Below are positions 53,948 to 63,978 of a DNA stretch of 64,000 bases, in pieces; position 1 is the stretch's first letter, and every line of letters starts with the position of its first letter. The translations under genes and the position numbers were made by a program. The notes beneath the pieces are model-generated. The model ran no database searches. It was given only the letters and a program-made list of their open reading frames with translations, and was not told the DNA's origin. This stretch comes from an uncultured Sphingomonadaceae bacterium (GTDB taxonomy: Bacteria; Pseudomonadota; Alphaproteobacteria; Sphingomonadales; Sphingomonadaceae): positions 1,240,001 to 1,304,000 of the forward strand of contig CANLQE010000001.1 of assembly GCA_947493215.1 (NCBI GenBank), written 5' to 3'.

Positions 53948-54727
53948 AAATCAAACTTTCTGTTTATGTTCCCTGTTGTCGCTCCTCTATTCATCCTCCT
54001 GATTGCCGCGGTCGTCCATCGACAGAAGCGCAGGTCCATCTTGCAATTTTGCAGTCTCAGCCTCGAAGGGCGAATAAATCTTTGATTCTGAATTGTTTGA
54101 GAGCGTCAATATTTTGGCGCGCGCCAACTGAGGGCGTAAATGGGACGATCTACATCTTTTACAGTCGCATAAACTGGGGCCTTGTGGAGTGAGAACGGCT
54201 TTGGTTCCTTGATCAGAACGCGCCGGCAAATAATGTCACGGGGGTGGGGCAGTGTGTTACTGACCCATTCGACCCCTTCGAGAACGTGGGTAATGCGGTT
54301 GCAATAGGGTTCGGCCGGCCGCTGTTCGCGATCGGCCTTATCTCGTCTCCAATTTATCTTGCATCTGCAATTCTTGCGGTAGCTGTTTTGAGGTTCTTCG
54401 ATCTATTGGACGTCAGGGTTTTTAACGAAAACGACATAATATTTCCGGCGATGGACGAAAACATTGTTCACGCGTCAAACTTGCTTTGGGAACGGCAGAA
54501 TAGATTTGCGAAAGTCATATAAATACCAGCACCTGATATAACCAATTCATCTATTGTGATTATTTTGTATTTTGCCATTTCAGTGTCGTTATTTTACTAA
54601 AAATGCTATGCTTGTGAGCATATTCATTGCTCTTTTGAAATAAGTGGTCAAAGCTTGGACATGCGTTGACAAATACTGTCTTCTCCCTCTTTATTGCATC
54701 ATCTGACAGGATTCGATTGGGGCTAGT
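53948..54727. other. 780-bp region between the autotransporter operon and sigma factor
   Basis: Contains the divergent promoters of the TIGR03032 and ECF sigma genes. On the minus strand 54106-54399 is open for ~98 codons (ending LIKEPKPFSLHKAPVYATVK then DVDRPIYALSWRAPKY), but has no ATG, GTG or TTG and is bounded upstream by TAG, so it may be a decayed gene end. Short frames at 53987-54229 (minus) and 54244-54522 (plus) have no support. The segment 54530-54700 is AT-rich and promoter-like. Confidence 0.45.
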
Positions 54728-55306
54728 GTGACATCACGTAAAGACAATGGATCCCGGAAATCTGGCGGGGCTGCGGCCGCCGGTAATGATTTTGATGGAC
54801 AGGTGTCGCATAGTGATTTGGCAGAACTTTTTTCGCAGTTTCGCGTTCCGCTGGAAAAATATTTTCGAAAACGAGTCTATAATCAGAATGAAGTTGAAGA
54901 CCTCGTCCAGGATGTTTTTTACCGTTTGACCTCACGGTCGGATCAGGCACAATTGGAACGGCCAGAAGCCTTTATATTTCAGATTGCGGCAAATTTACTG
55001 CGCGATAAGGCAAGGCGGGAAGCTACAAAAAGAGCCTTTACCAAACAATTATCCGATCAAAATCAAAATGCTTTTGAGGAACTTTCGCCCGAGCGCGTCT
55101 TGTTAGGTAAAGAGAAAGTAGTGGCGCTGAAAAACGCATTGAACGAATTACCGGAACGCACGCGGAACGTTTTCCTGCTGCACAGGTTTGAAGAGTTTAA
55201 ATATCGCGAGATCGCGCAGCAATTGGGTATATCAATGAGTTCAGTTGAAAAGCATATGATGGATGCCATCAAGCATCTTGCGCATCGTTTGGGGGCTTCG
55301 GAATGA
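54728..55306 (+). CDS. ECF-type RNA polymerase sigma factor (FecI-like)
   Basis: Extracytoplasmic-function sigma factor of 192 residues. Region 2 includes FRKRVYNQNEVEDLVQDVFYRL and FIFQIAANLLRDKARREATK; region 4 includes LNELPERTRNVFLLHRFEEF, REIAQQLGISMSSVEKHMMD. The start is GTG at 54728 with GGGG five bases upstream. Its last four bases overlap the FecR gene (ATGA), and the receptor with an STN domain follows. This is the FecI-FecR-FecA plan for signalling from an outer membrane receptor. It should direct transcription of the receptor and perhaps of the M16 peptidase. Confidence 0.95.
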   Translation: MTSRKDNGSRKSGGAAAAGNDFDGQVSHSDLAELFSQFRVPLEKYFRKRVYNQNEVEDLVQDVFYRLTSRSDQAQLERPEAFIFQIAANLLRDKARREATKRAFTKQLSDQNQNAFEELSPERVLLGKEKVVALKNALNELPERTRNVFLLHRFEEFKYREIAQQLGISMSSVEKHMMDAIKHLAHRLGASE

Positions 55307-56373
55307 TGGACCCGCATAACATGGATGCGCTGAACGCTACCAATAACGTTGAGGAACAGGCAGCTTATTGGTTTGCGCGCTTGCGCGCGGATAATGCAAG
55401 CAAAGGCGATCAACGCCGGTTCAAAACATGGTTGGAAGAGTCTCCACAACACGCCCAAGCTTATGCGTTGCAGGAAGAGGTTTGGACAGCGATGCAGGAC
55501 AGCGCGGTTGATGATGAGATTATGGCAATGCGCCAAAATGCGTTGTCCGTCTCTACAGGCGCAAATAATAATAGTTGGCTAAAATATGGTGCGATTGCCG
55601 CTTCGCTGCTGGTTGTGGTCGTTTCGATGGTCATGCTGAATCCGTTCGCATCTTTGGGCGGTTCGAGCGGCACCGCACCATCGGATCAGTTTGCACAAGC
55701 CGAACCACAGTCATCGCCGATTTACCGAACGGCCATCGGTCAAAGGTCGACGGTGAATTTGCCGGATGGTTCCGTGGTGGAATTGAATACGGACAGTCTG
55801 ATCCAGGTCAATTTCAGTGAAGAGAGCCGCGATCTCATTTTGCTGCGCGGCGAAGCGCTGTTTGAAGTCGCCAAAGATTCAAGCCGTCCCTTTGTTGTGG
55901 AAGCAGACGGAAAATTGGTCACCGCTATTGGCACAACCTTTTCCGTCCGGCGGGCCGATGATGAAGTACGCGTTACCCTGATCGAAGGGATTGTGACGGT
56001 CGATCAAGATGACGGCGACAGCAGCAATCCAGCGGCGGTTAGCAAGAAACAGCTGAAACCGGGCGAGCAGTTGGTCGCGCTGGGTGGCCAGCCGTTCCAG
56101 GTCAATATGATCAACACGGATTCTGTCACAAGCTGGAAAGATGGTCGGCTGATTTTCGACAACGAACCGCTTGGGATGATTGTTCAGGAAGTGAACCGCT
56201 ATTCCACGCGCAAGCTGGTTGTGGGTGATCCAACGCTCTCCGACATGCGGGTTAGCGGTATTTTTCAAGTTGGCTCGATTGACAGTTTTGCGGTTGCTCT
56301 TGAAGCATCTTTCCCTGTCGAAAACAGCGCTCGATCAGACGAAGGCGACATTGTTCTCAACTGGAAAGAGTGA
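55303..56373 (+). CDS. FecR family anti-sigma/sigma regulator
   Basis: Single-pass inner membrane regulator of 356 residues. The N-terminal cytoplasmic DUF4880-type part (EEQAAYWFARLRADNASKGD and RRFKTWLEESPQHAQAYALQ) contacts the sigma factor. A membrane helix lies near 88-108 (YGAIAASLLVVVVSMVML). The periplasmic FecR domain has TAIGQRSTVNLPDGSVVELN and GEALFEVAKDSSRPFVVEAD. A DUF4974-like C-terminal part (ITSWKDG-type segment, VQEVNRYSTRKLVVG) contacts the receptor's STN domain. ATG overlaps the sigma stop, so the pair is translationally coupled. Confidence 0.95.
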   Translation: MMDPHNMDALNATNNVEEQAAYWFARLRADNASKGDQRRFKTWLEESPQHAQAYALQEEVWTAMQDSAVDDEIMAMRQNALSVSTGANNNSWLKYGAIAASLLVVVVSMVMLNPFASLGGSSGTAPSDQFAQAEPQSSPIYRTAIGQRSTVNLPDGSVVELNTDSLIQVNFSEESRDLILLRGEALFEVAKDSSRPFVVEADGKLVTAIGTTFSVRRADDEVRVTLIEGIVTVDQDDGDSSNPAAVSKKQLKPGEQLVALGGQPFQVNMINTDSVTSWKDGRLIFDNEPLGMIVQEVNRYSTRKLVVGDPTLSDMRVSGIFQVGSIDSFAVALEASFPVENSARSDEGDIVLNWKE

Positions 56374-56551
56374 GTTCAAGCAACTGAAAACCGAAAGTTT
56401 CTACGCTATAATCTACCCCGATATCGCGGACATTCTGGCCTCATCTGAAAAAGATTTTGAGGGAAGCTAGAACTCGCGCGTCTTACTTCTTGTTAGGCTA
56501 GTCGGCGGATGACTGACAGCTGGCAGGGTGAAGATAAGACAGGGGATCAAA

Positions 56552-59500
56552 ATGCAATCTCGTTCGTTTAAATTGCTGCAGGCAGCAATACTAACCGGTG
56601 CCGCCAATATCGCAATCGTCGGATCAGCGCAGGCTCAAGCTCAAGAGCAGGCCATCTCTTTCAATATACCGGACCAGTCTCTGTCCTCTGCTTTGAAAAG
56701 CTACGCTCTTAAGACGGGCAAAAATCTCGTCTATCCACCAAAATTAGCTGAGAATAAACGCGCTAAGGCAGTTTCTGGCCGTCATACTCCGACGCAGGCG
56801 TTACGCTTGTTGCTTCGAGGAACTTCTATTTCCTTCCGGGAAATTCAACCTAATGTCATAGCTCTTAGTTTCGCCAGAGCACCGCAATTTCGGAAAAATA
56901 AAGCAACAGCAGCTGTGGCATCGAATACCGCTAGGCCAGCTGTTGTTCAGAGCGTTTCTACCGCGGCCCTTGTGCAGGGCGATAACTCAGTGGAAGATGG
57001 AGCCACCGGCGTGGTGTCCGGTACAGTGGTGAACACCAGTACCGGAACAGCTTTGCGAGGCGCGCTGGTACGCATAGATGGTACCAATCTCGAAGCGGTC
57101 ACAGATGACCGAGGCCAATATTATTTTCCTGCGGTCCCTCGTGGGCAGCAAATTGTTCGGGTGGAATATCTGGGTGAACAGGTAAAAACTGTCACCGTGT
57201 CCGTATCCCCCGGATCACGTCAGCAAGCCAATGTGCAGGTGGGTGACGCCAATCAGGATATTGTCGTTTTTGGCTATCGCAGCAGCATACAGCAGGCTCT
57301 CAATAAACAGAAAAATGCTGACAACAATGCGACGATCGTGTCTTCTGATTTACTGGGCGGGTTTCCTGCGGAAACGGTTTCAGAGGCTTTGCGGCGTGTT
57401 CCTGGCGTTGCTTTCGGCCGGGATGACGAGACCGGCGAAGGGTCGCGTATTACGGTGCGTGGATTCAGCTCGGAAGCTATCAACGTTCAACTGAATGGAC
57501 TTGAAGTACAGGGTACAGGTTTTGATCGTACCGTTGATCTTAGCGGATTTCTAACGGACAATATCTCGGAAATCACCATCCATAAATCGCTCTTGCCGAG
57601 CCACGAAGCGACCGGTTCTGGTGGTCTGGTTGAAATCGAGACGAAGTCAGGTTTGGATTACGGCGATTTTTCTGCCAGCTTCTCCGTCGAGGGTGAAAGC
57701 AATTTTGATCGCGCATTTGGTGAAGAATATCAGGTCAATGGCACGATTGCCAAAAAACTGGCCCCCAATTTTGGGGTTGCCGCATCTCTGCAATATCGCA
57801 AATCGGACAGGACCAACTACACTGCTTTGACAGTTAGCAGAATTCCGCCGGTTTTTCCTGTTGGTTCTACCTCGCTTTTCAATGTACCGGCGAGCACCAC
57901 GTTCCCATTCGACCCGGAACTTGACAGTCAGCGGCAGATAAGCAGCGTACGCTATACTCGAAGCGATTCCGCGCAGGAAGCAATTGTGGGTTCACTTAAT
58001 CTGGCTTGGGATATTGCGGATCATACAAGCCTGCGGCTTGATCTGCAGCGCAACCAAAGTGATGTCGAACGCAGTAACTCGGCATCTTCTGTGGGATTTG
58101 GAACATTTTTTACCGACATGCCCATCCCTGAACTGGGAGGCGAAGTACGCCGGCGTGCAACACTGAGCAGTATTAGGCCGAGTATCGTCAACGGTACTGT
58201 GGATGAAAGAATTACGAACGATAGCATAAGTTTTCGCGGTGATACCGATATCGGACGTTGGGAATTTGAATATAAGGCCGGTTATGCGCGATCCAAACGG
58301 CGGGGGGATAATACAGCTATTACACTGGCCGCAGTAGAGACTGATTTTATCGATTTCATAGATCCCTCAACCATAGTCACTAATCCGGACGATAATGCTG
58401 CTGCCACCCAAAGGGTTGTTAATGGCGCGTTTGTCGAGACGGCAAACGGTCTGATAATACCGTCGCTTACCCAGGCTGGGCTGAATTTCATCAATGATCC
58501 AGCAAATTATGCGGTAAATAACGCTGTTACTAATCCGATTGACAATCCCACAGAAACCTACAGTGGCGAATTTCAGGCTCGATATAATACTCCACTAGAT
58601 TTTCTCGATTATCTGGAACTGGGTGGAAAGTATCAACGGAGCACGCGCAACACGAATGGCAACGTGACAAACGCAAGAGCTATTACGAGTCAGCGCTATT
58701 TGCAGATATTTGGCGGCCTGCCGGCATCCTTGTCACTATTTGATGATGGCGTTCTTGAACAAGATGGTTTTGAAAATCTGGGCTTAAACGGTTTCCCTGT
58801 CCCGTTCCTGAATTCTGCAAATGCCGTCAGTGTTTTCAACCAATTATCCGATTTTGTGACGGATGATCCGGCAACGCCCGATTTTAATGAAGCGAGGTTG
58901 CGGTTTACAGATTTCACTTTGCTGGACCCGATTCAGGGTGGGACGGGATCCCTTACGCCGACAAAGACAATTGAGGAGAAATTTGCAGGCTATCTGGAAT
59001 CAAAATTCACTGTTGGGAAATTCGATCTGATTGCCGGTGTTCGCTATGAACGTGAAAAAAGATCTGGAGTAACAATTAGCAGTCAAAGTTTCCGCTTGGA
59101 TGAACCAGGTTTTCGTTTTGAACCGCGTGAAACCTTTGTTGAACAAGGATTGGTCAGCTTTGAAAGTACCTCGGGTACAGTCGACACATGGACCCCTAGT
59201 TTGCTGCTAACTTACCGTCCGATAGACAATGTTACCGCTCGTTTTGGGTATTTCCGTTCCACCGTGAACCCGGATTTCCGCCTTCTCAACCGAGGCACGA
59301 CTTTCAGTGTGGATCTGCGTCCCGGATCTGGCAAAGTGACTATTTTGGAAGCCAATCCTAGTCTCAAGCCATCAACAACCGACAATTATGATTTGGATAT
59401 TGCCTATTATTTCGACGATTCTCCTGGGCTGGTCCGAGCGGGCTTTTTCTACAAAAAAATCAGCAATAATTTCACCAATGTTGCTTTTACACCCGTTGAT

Positions 59501-60163
59501 AATATTGATGTGCAGCAAAGGTTTCTGGACAGGTACCAGCCACTGCTGGCAACTCGTCCGGATCTGCTCAACTTGCCAGATGATGCTCAGTTTCTCGTCA
59601 ATAGACCTGAAAATGGTGACGGAGGAACGATCTGGGGTATCGAAGGGGAACTGATACGGCGCCTGAACTTCCTTCCCGGTTTCCTCAGTGACTTCGGCGT
59701 GCTCGCGAATATCACCTATACTAATGGCGATTTTCCAACGCTTGTTTCAGCGCGGGATGATGATGGGAATACAATCCAGCTTAGTCTTGACCGGCCTTTA
59801 CGTGATCAGGCGCGGTGGGTTTACAATTTGTCGCTGGATTATGAACGGGACGGTTTTCAGGGCAGAGTCATCTATACCAGCCAGTCCGCCACGGTAGAGA
59901 CGTTCGACGAGTTTAACATCAATAGTGTCATTCCGGCATATGATACACTGGATGCTCGGTTCTCCTACAGTTTCGAGAAAGCAGGCGGTCTTTTTACCGT
60001 GTTCCTGGAAGGCGATAATCTTCTGCGGGGATCAAAAAAGCCCGACATACGTAAAACGACAAGCTCACAATTTGGTGATGGAAATACCCCGTTCAACTTT
60101 CCCAACACATTTCAATTTAACGGCGGCCGAACCGTTACGATGGGCATACGCGGCAAATTCTAG
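56552..60163 (+). CDS. TonB-dependent receptor/transducer with STN and carboxypeptidase-like domains
   Basis: Outer membrane transducer of 1203 residues. After the signal peptide (cleavage near AQAQ) comes an STN domain (about 30-95: ISFNIPDQSLSSALKSYALK, LRLLLRGTSISFREI) for signalling through FecR. A CarboxypepD_reg-like domain (about 150-235: VVSGTVVNTSTGTALRGALV, DDRGQYYFPAVPRGQQIVRV) follows, then TonB-box region DIVVFGYRSSI, a plug (RRVPGVAFGRDDETGEGSRI, VRGFSSEAINVQLNGLEVQG) and a long barrel ending in GRTVTMGIRGKF. The carboxypeptidase-like insert is common in receptors for large substrates. The ATG at 56552 has AGGGGAT upstream. Substrate unknown. Confidence 0.94.
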   Translation: MQSRSFKLLQAAILTGAANIAIVGSAQAQAQEQAISFNIPDQSLSSALKSYALKTGKNLVYPPKLAENKRAKAVSGRHTPTQALRLLLRGTSISFREIQPNVIALSFARAPQFRKNKATAAVASNTARPAVVQSVSTAALVQGDNSVEDGATGVVSGTVVNTSTGTALRGALVRIDGTNLEAVTDDRGQYYFPAVPRGQQIVRVEYLGEQVKTVTVSVSPGSRQQANVQVGDANQDIVVFGYRSSIQQALNKQKNADNNATIVSSDLLGGFPAETVSEALRRVPGVAFGRDDETGEGSRITVRGFSSEAINVQLNGLEVQGTGFDRTVDLSGFLTDNISEITIHKSLLPSHEATGSGGLVEIETKSGLDYGDFSASFSVEGESNFDRAFGEEYQVNGTIAKKLAPNFGVAASLQYRKSDRTNYTALTVSRIPPVFPVGSTSLFNVPASTTFPFDPELDSQRQISSVRYTRSDSAQEAIVGSLNLAWDIADHTSLRLDLQRNQSDVERSNSASSVGFGTFFTDMPIPELGGEVRRRATLSSIRPSIVNGTVDERITNDSISFRGDTDIGRWEFEYKAGYARSKRRGDNTAITLAAVETDFIDFIDPSTIVTNPDDNAAATQRVVNGAFVETANGLIIPSLTQAGLNFINDPANYAVNNAVTNPIDNPTETYSGEFQARYNTPLDFLDYLELGGKYQRSTRNTNGNVTNARAITSQRYLQIFGGLPASLSLFDDGVLEQDGFENLGLNGFPVPFLNSANAVSVFNQLSDFVTDDPATPDFNEARLRFTDFTLLDPIQGGTGSLTPTKTIEEKFAGYLESKFTVGKFDLIAGVRYEREKRSGVTISSQSFRLDEPGFRFEPRETFVEQGLVSFESTSGTVDTWTPSLLLTYRPIDNVTARFGYFRSTVNPDFRLLNRGTTFSVDLRPGSGKVTILEANPSLKPSTTDNYDLDIAYYFDDSPGLVRAGFFYKKISNNFTNVAFTPVDNIDVQQRFLDRYQPLLATRPDLLNLPDDAQFLVNRPENGDGGTIWGIEGELIRRLNFLPGFLSDFGVLANITYTNGDFPTLVSARDDDGNTIQLSLDRPLRDQARWVYNLSLDYERDGFQGRVIYTSQSATVETFDEFNINSVIPAYDTLDARFSYSFEKAGGLFTVFLEGDNLLRGSKKPDIRKTTSSQFGDGNTPFNFPNTFQFNGGRTVTMGIRGKF

Positions 60164-60184
60164 CGCTCATCTCTTTCCCTAATT

Positions 60185-60240
60185 CGTTTCCTGGGGTTGG
60201 TCGTTCCCACCCCAAAACCCCGTATCGACCTCAGGAAACG
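60185..60240. repeat. Long-spaced inverted repeat after the receptor gene
   Basis: CGTTTCCTG (60185-60193) and CAGGAAACG (60232-60240) are exact inverted copies, with a nested GGGGTTGG/CCCACCCC stem inside the 38-base loop. It lies 22 bases past the receptor stop. It may terminate or protect the transcript; a run of Ts does not follow. The remaining ~190 bases to the M16 gene show nothing else. Confidence 0.55.
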
Positions 60241-60429
60241 GAGCTGGCGAGCAGGTTCTTGTTGCTTGCCCGTCAGCAGCGTTGGCACAGGGTTATTGAA
60301 ATGATCGCCGCAAAAACGAGCTATGAATAAACAACTATTTGTTGAGGGATTGGCGTTCTAATGCGTCTACTATAGTGAAGCCCTTAACAAGATCAGATAG
60401 ATTTCCCCTGATTCTCTGGAGACCTTGTA

Positions 60430-63333
60430 ATGCGACAGTTATTCCGGTTGCGATTTCCTGCTGCACTATTTGCAGCAATTTCCTTGTTTGCGGTGAACCC
60501 GGCGTTGGCCAAAGGCACCGAGAGTAAGGGCGGCTTTGCGCATGATGAGAGCGACTTGAAACCGGACTCGCGGATTGTTTACGGTACGCTTGAAAATGGG
60601 CTGCGCTATGCGGTCATGAAAAACAGCACGCCGAGCGGGGTCGCCGCGGTGCGGATGCGGATTGCTACCGGGTCGCTGAATGAGACGGACAAGCAGAGAG
60701 GCATCGCCCACTTCCTGGAGCATATGGCCTTTAACGGTTCGAAAAATGTCGCTGAGGGGGAGATGATCAAGCGATTGGAGCGATATGGCCTGTCCTTTGG
60801 CGCCGACACCAATGCTAGCACTGGTTTTAGTCAAACGACCTATAAGCTCAATCTGCCAACTGTCGGCGAGGAAATTTTAAACGAAGCCTTTTTCCTGATG
60901 CGTGAAACCGCACAAAACCTGACGCTGGATAAAGAGGCTATCGAACGGGAACGCGGAGTGATTGCCTCGGAAAAACGCAGTCGGGATTCGGTTAATTTCC
61001 GGGCGCTAATCGCAAATATGGGCTTTCTGACGGATGGAAGCGGCCTAACCGATCGTCTGCCGATCGGGACAGATGAAACTATCGCTACGATGCCGCGATC
61101 AGAATTTGTGAAATATTATCAAGGCTATTATCGCCCTGAAAATACCTTCATTGCCTTTGTCGGAGATGTAGATACGGCGCTAGCCGTCAAAAAGATTGAG
61201 ACCTATTTCGCCGATTGGCGGTCGGCGAAAAATCCACTTCCGCAAGCAAAGCTTCCTGCCGCTAAGATTGTTCCAGGGAAAATTGGTTATCATCATCACG
61301 ATGAAATTCTGACCTTTGTGTCATTGGGAGTATTGCATCCCTACAAGAAATGGCCTGACAACAAAGCAAGGCGGCAAGAGGGTTTCTTGAGAGCCTTGGG
61401 CGCGCAGATTGTCAATCGCAGGCTGGATCGGAAAGTGGATGCTGGTGAGGCCGCCTTTTTGGACGGATCGGTTAGCCGCTATGCACCGGAAGACACTGTC
61501 GATGCCTGGATCATACGGCTACGCAGTAAACCGGAAAACTGGAAAGAGGCGCTGGCGGCGGGAGACGAGGAAATCCGGCGAGCCCTGACCTATGGTTTTT
61601 CACAATCGGAACTGGATGAAGTCATCGCAAGGCAGCGCAAGCGCCAGCAGATTGCCGTGGATCGCAAAGATACGCGCAAGACCTATGCGCGGCTCGAATA
61701 TAATTATGCCAAAGAGTTGGTCGACGGTTTTGCCAATGAGCGCGTGTTCACCGCGCCTGAAGACAGTCTGGCGCGATTTGAGGAATTTGCCGCAAAAGTA
61801 TCGCTAGCCGACGTGGAGCGCGTGTTCCGGGAACGCTGGACGGGCTTTGAGAAACCGCTGCTTTATCTGGCGACTAGCCAGAAGATTGATAATCCTGAAG
61901 AGGAAATAGAGTCTGCATTTCTGGCATCCCGTCAAATTGCCGTTTCGGCGCCAGAAAGCCGACAAGCAAGAGAATTTGCCCATACCAATTTTGGCAAACC
62001 GGGTCGCGTTACAGAAGAATCCTATCTGGCGGACGCCGATGCTTATACCGTCACATTTGCCAATAATGTGCGGTTGAATTTCAAACAGACAGATTTTGAT
62101 GCGGACACTATTGGTGTCCGCGTGAGAGTGGGCAGCGGTTTCCTGTCCATGCCAAGGAAAAGCGAAGGGCTGCGCAGACTTGCGGAGAATCTTTTGAGTG
62201 GGAGTGGTGTAGAGGGGCATAGTGCTGATGATCTACAGACGCTTTTTGCCGGAAAAAACGTTGGTGCGCGGGTTCGGCTGCGTCCCGACAACGATGCGCT
62301 GGAGATTGTTGGCCGCACTGACCGGAATGATTTGTCCAACCAACTTAACCTGATGACCGCACATGTCGCTGCGCCAGCCTATCGCGAACAGACTGAGGCG
62401 CGCTATCATGAGAAGATGAAAGCCTGGTATCCGACCCACAAGGCGACACCTATGACGGTCGCTGAAAAGGAATTGCCGCGGATGATCCGGTCTGGCGACC
62501 CGCGCTATGGCTTCGCTGATTTGCAGGCCTTCCTGTCGCCCGAAATTCAAGATGTACGGGAGTGGATTGACCCGCAGCTGGAAAATGGGTTGATAGAAAT
62601 AACCATCGTCGGCGATATTGATAGAGCAACCGCCATTGCCGAGGTAGCCAGGACATTCGGCGCCCTGCCAGAACGGGCCGATAGCAAGGGCGCGTTTCCC
62701 GAGATGCGTGCTCTGGACTTCCCCGCGCCACCAGCCGAACCTTTTACATATTATCATCAGGGCAATTCTGATCAGGCTATGGTGCGGGTTTATTGGCCAG
62801 CTCCCGATGCCTCGGATCCCAAAAATCCGCTCAGAATGCAGGTAATGCGCAGTATATTCCGTAACCGTTTGTCGAATGTTCTTCGGGAGGAAATGGGTGT
62901 CACTTATTCTCCCGGTGCCGGGATGTTCGTGAGTAATTTATATGAGGATTATGGCTATATGTTTGCCAGCGTTACGGCGGCACCGGAAAAAGCTGATGAG
63001 GTCCATCAGGGCATCCTGCAAGTTGGAGATAAGCTGGCTCAGCAGACAGTGGACGAAGATGTTTTTCAGCGAGCGTTGAAACCGATCATAGATGACATTG
63101 ACAGCTCGCTTGAGAATAATGGCTATTGGATGAGTGTTCTGGGAGATGCGCAGACAAATGGCTATGGAATGAGCCGGCACCGGCTGCGTGAACGCGTTTT
63201 GCGTGAAATGACGGTTGAAGAGATAAATACTCTCGCGGCACAGATATTCGATTCAAAACGTGCGGTGGCGGCCTACATTCTTCCTGCTGTTCAAGATGAC
63301 GATAAGACTGAAATTGCAATAGTTGCGGATTGA
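60430..63333 (+). CDS. Tandem M16 (pitrilysin/PqqL-like) zinc peptidase
   Basis: Exported zinc metallopeptidase of 967 residues with two M16 halves, likely periplasmic (signal LFAAISLFAVNPALA). The active half has the inverted zinc motif HFLEHMAFNGS and a downstream Glu in IERERGVIASEKR. The second half (about 540-940) lacks HxxEH and is the regulatory half, with EMGVTYSPGAGMFVSNL. Length and plan match PqqL/FusC-type clamshell proteases. GGAG lies about 9 bases before the ATG. It follows the STN receptor and FecI/FecR pair, so it may process a protein or peptide imported by that receptor. Confidence 0.94.
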   Translation: MRQLFRLRFPAALFAAISLFAVNPALAKGTESKGGFAHDESDLKPDSRIVYGTLENGLRYAVMKNSTPSGVAAVRMRIATGSLNETDKQRGIAHFLEHMAFNGSKNVAEGEMIKRLERYGLSFGADTNASTGFSQTTYKLNLPTVGEEILNEAFFLMRETAQNLTLDKEAIERERGVIASEKRSRDSVNFRALIANMGFLTDGSGLTDRLPIGTDETIATMPRSEFVKYYQGYYRPENTFIAFVGDVDTALAVKKIETYFADWRSAKNPLPQAKLPAAKIVPGKIGYHHHDEILTFVSLGVLHPYKKWPDNKARRQEGFLRALGAQIVNRRLDRKVDAGEAAFLDGSVSRYAPEDTVDAWIIRLRSKPENWKEALAAGDEEIRRALTYGFSQSELDEVIARQRKRQQIAVDRKDTRKTYARLEYNYAKELVDGFANERVFTAPEDSLARFEEFAAKVSLADVERVFRERWTGFEKPLLYLATSQKIDNPEEEIESAFLASRQIAVSAPESRQAREFAHTNFGKPGRVTEESYLADADAYTVTFANNVRLNFKQTDFDADTIGVRVRVGSGFLSMPRKSEGLRRLAENLLSGSGVEGHSADDLQTLFAGKNVGARVRLRPDNDALEIVGRTDRNDLSNQLNLMTAHVAAPAYREQTEARYHEKMKAWYPTHKATPMTVAEKELPRMIRSGDPRYGFADLQAFLSPEIQDVREWIDPQLENGLIEITIVGDIDRATAIAEVARTFGALPERADSKGAFPEMRALDFPAPPAEPFTYYHQGNSDQAMVRVYWPAPDASDPKNPLRMQVMRSIFRNRLSNVLREEMGVTYSPGAGMFVSNLYEDYGYMFASVTAAPEKADEVHQGILQVGDKLAQQTVDEDVFQRALKPIIDDIDSSLENNGYWMSVLGDAQTNGYGMSRHRLRERVLREMTVEEINTLAAQIFDSKRAVAAYILPAVQDDDKTEIAIVAD

Positions 63334-63342
63334 TACTGCTAT

Positions 63343-63978
63343 CTATTTTTGAAACAGGCTGATCCAAATTGCCGCAAAAAATGAACTTGTTCCTAGCAAC
63401 ACAAAGCTGTGCCAGATCGAATACCGGAATCTTTGTTCTTTGCGGCGGTAAAAGATCGTTCCGAAGGAATAGAAAAAGCCGCCAGCAAAGATCGCAACCA
63501 ACGCTGATAAAGGTAGGATCGAAGAAAAGTCCGGCAGGGCAACTATGCCAATCCACCCAAGGCCAAGGTAGGATGCTAAAGACCACCGCGGTTCAATCTG
63601 TTCCCCCAATATTTTAAAAAGCATAGCCGGAACTGAGAGAATCCAAACCGCAGCCAAAACAAAATATGCGGTTATGGTATCAACAAAAATAAGCAGCGGA
63701 GTAAATGTCCCGGCAATAAGGGCATAAATCGCAGCATGGTCTAGCCTCCGAAGGCCACTGCGCCAGTGATGCTGCGGCAGCATGTGATAGGATGCAGACG
63801 TGGTGAAAGATGCCGTCATGCAAAGCGCATAAATGCTGCAGGCCACGACCATAGGCGTGTCAAACCGCGCGGATGCATATAATATGAGGGTCAAGCACCC
63901 AATAATTGTCGCAGCCAGCCCAATTGCATGGACAGCACCATCGGCATATCGTTCTTGAATTAATGGACTAGGGAACAT
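63343..63978 (-). CDS. Hemolysin III / PAQR family membrane protein
   Basis: Integral inner membrane protein of 211 residues with seven hydrophobic segments, of the YqfA/hemolysin III (PAQR) family. The N-terminus has GAVHAIGLAATIIGCLTLIL, and the family motif SASYHMLPQHHWRSGLRRLD, followed by HAAIYALIAGTFTPL. The His/Asp/Ser residues are the likely metal site of PAQR proteins. Role uncertain; in bacteria the family is tied to membrane energetics and lipid stress. The stop is 10 bases from that of the M16 gene, convergent. The ATG at 63978 starts MFPSPLIQERYADG. Confidence 0.92.
   Translation of the reverse strand: MFPSPLIQERYADGAVHAIGLAATIIGCLTLILYASARFDTPMVVACSIYALCMTASFTTSASYHMLPQHHWRSGLRRLDHAAIYALIAGTFTPLLIFVDTITAYFVLAAVWILSVPAMLFKILGEQIEPRWSLASYLGLGWIGIVALPDFSSILPLSALVAIFAGGFFYSFGTIFYRRKEQRFRYSIWHSFVLLGTSSFFAAIWISLFQK

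Noticed and set aside
53987-54522. Short frames of 80 and 92 codons between the TIGR03032 and sigma factor genes
   Set aside because: One starts with TTG without a good site; neither shows motifs or a plausible signal.
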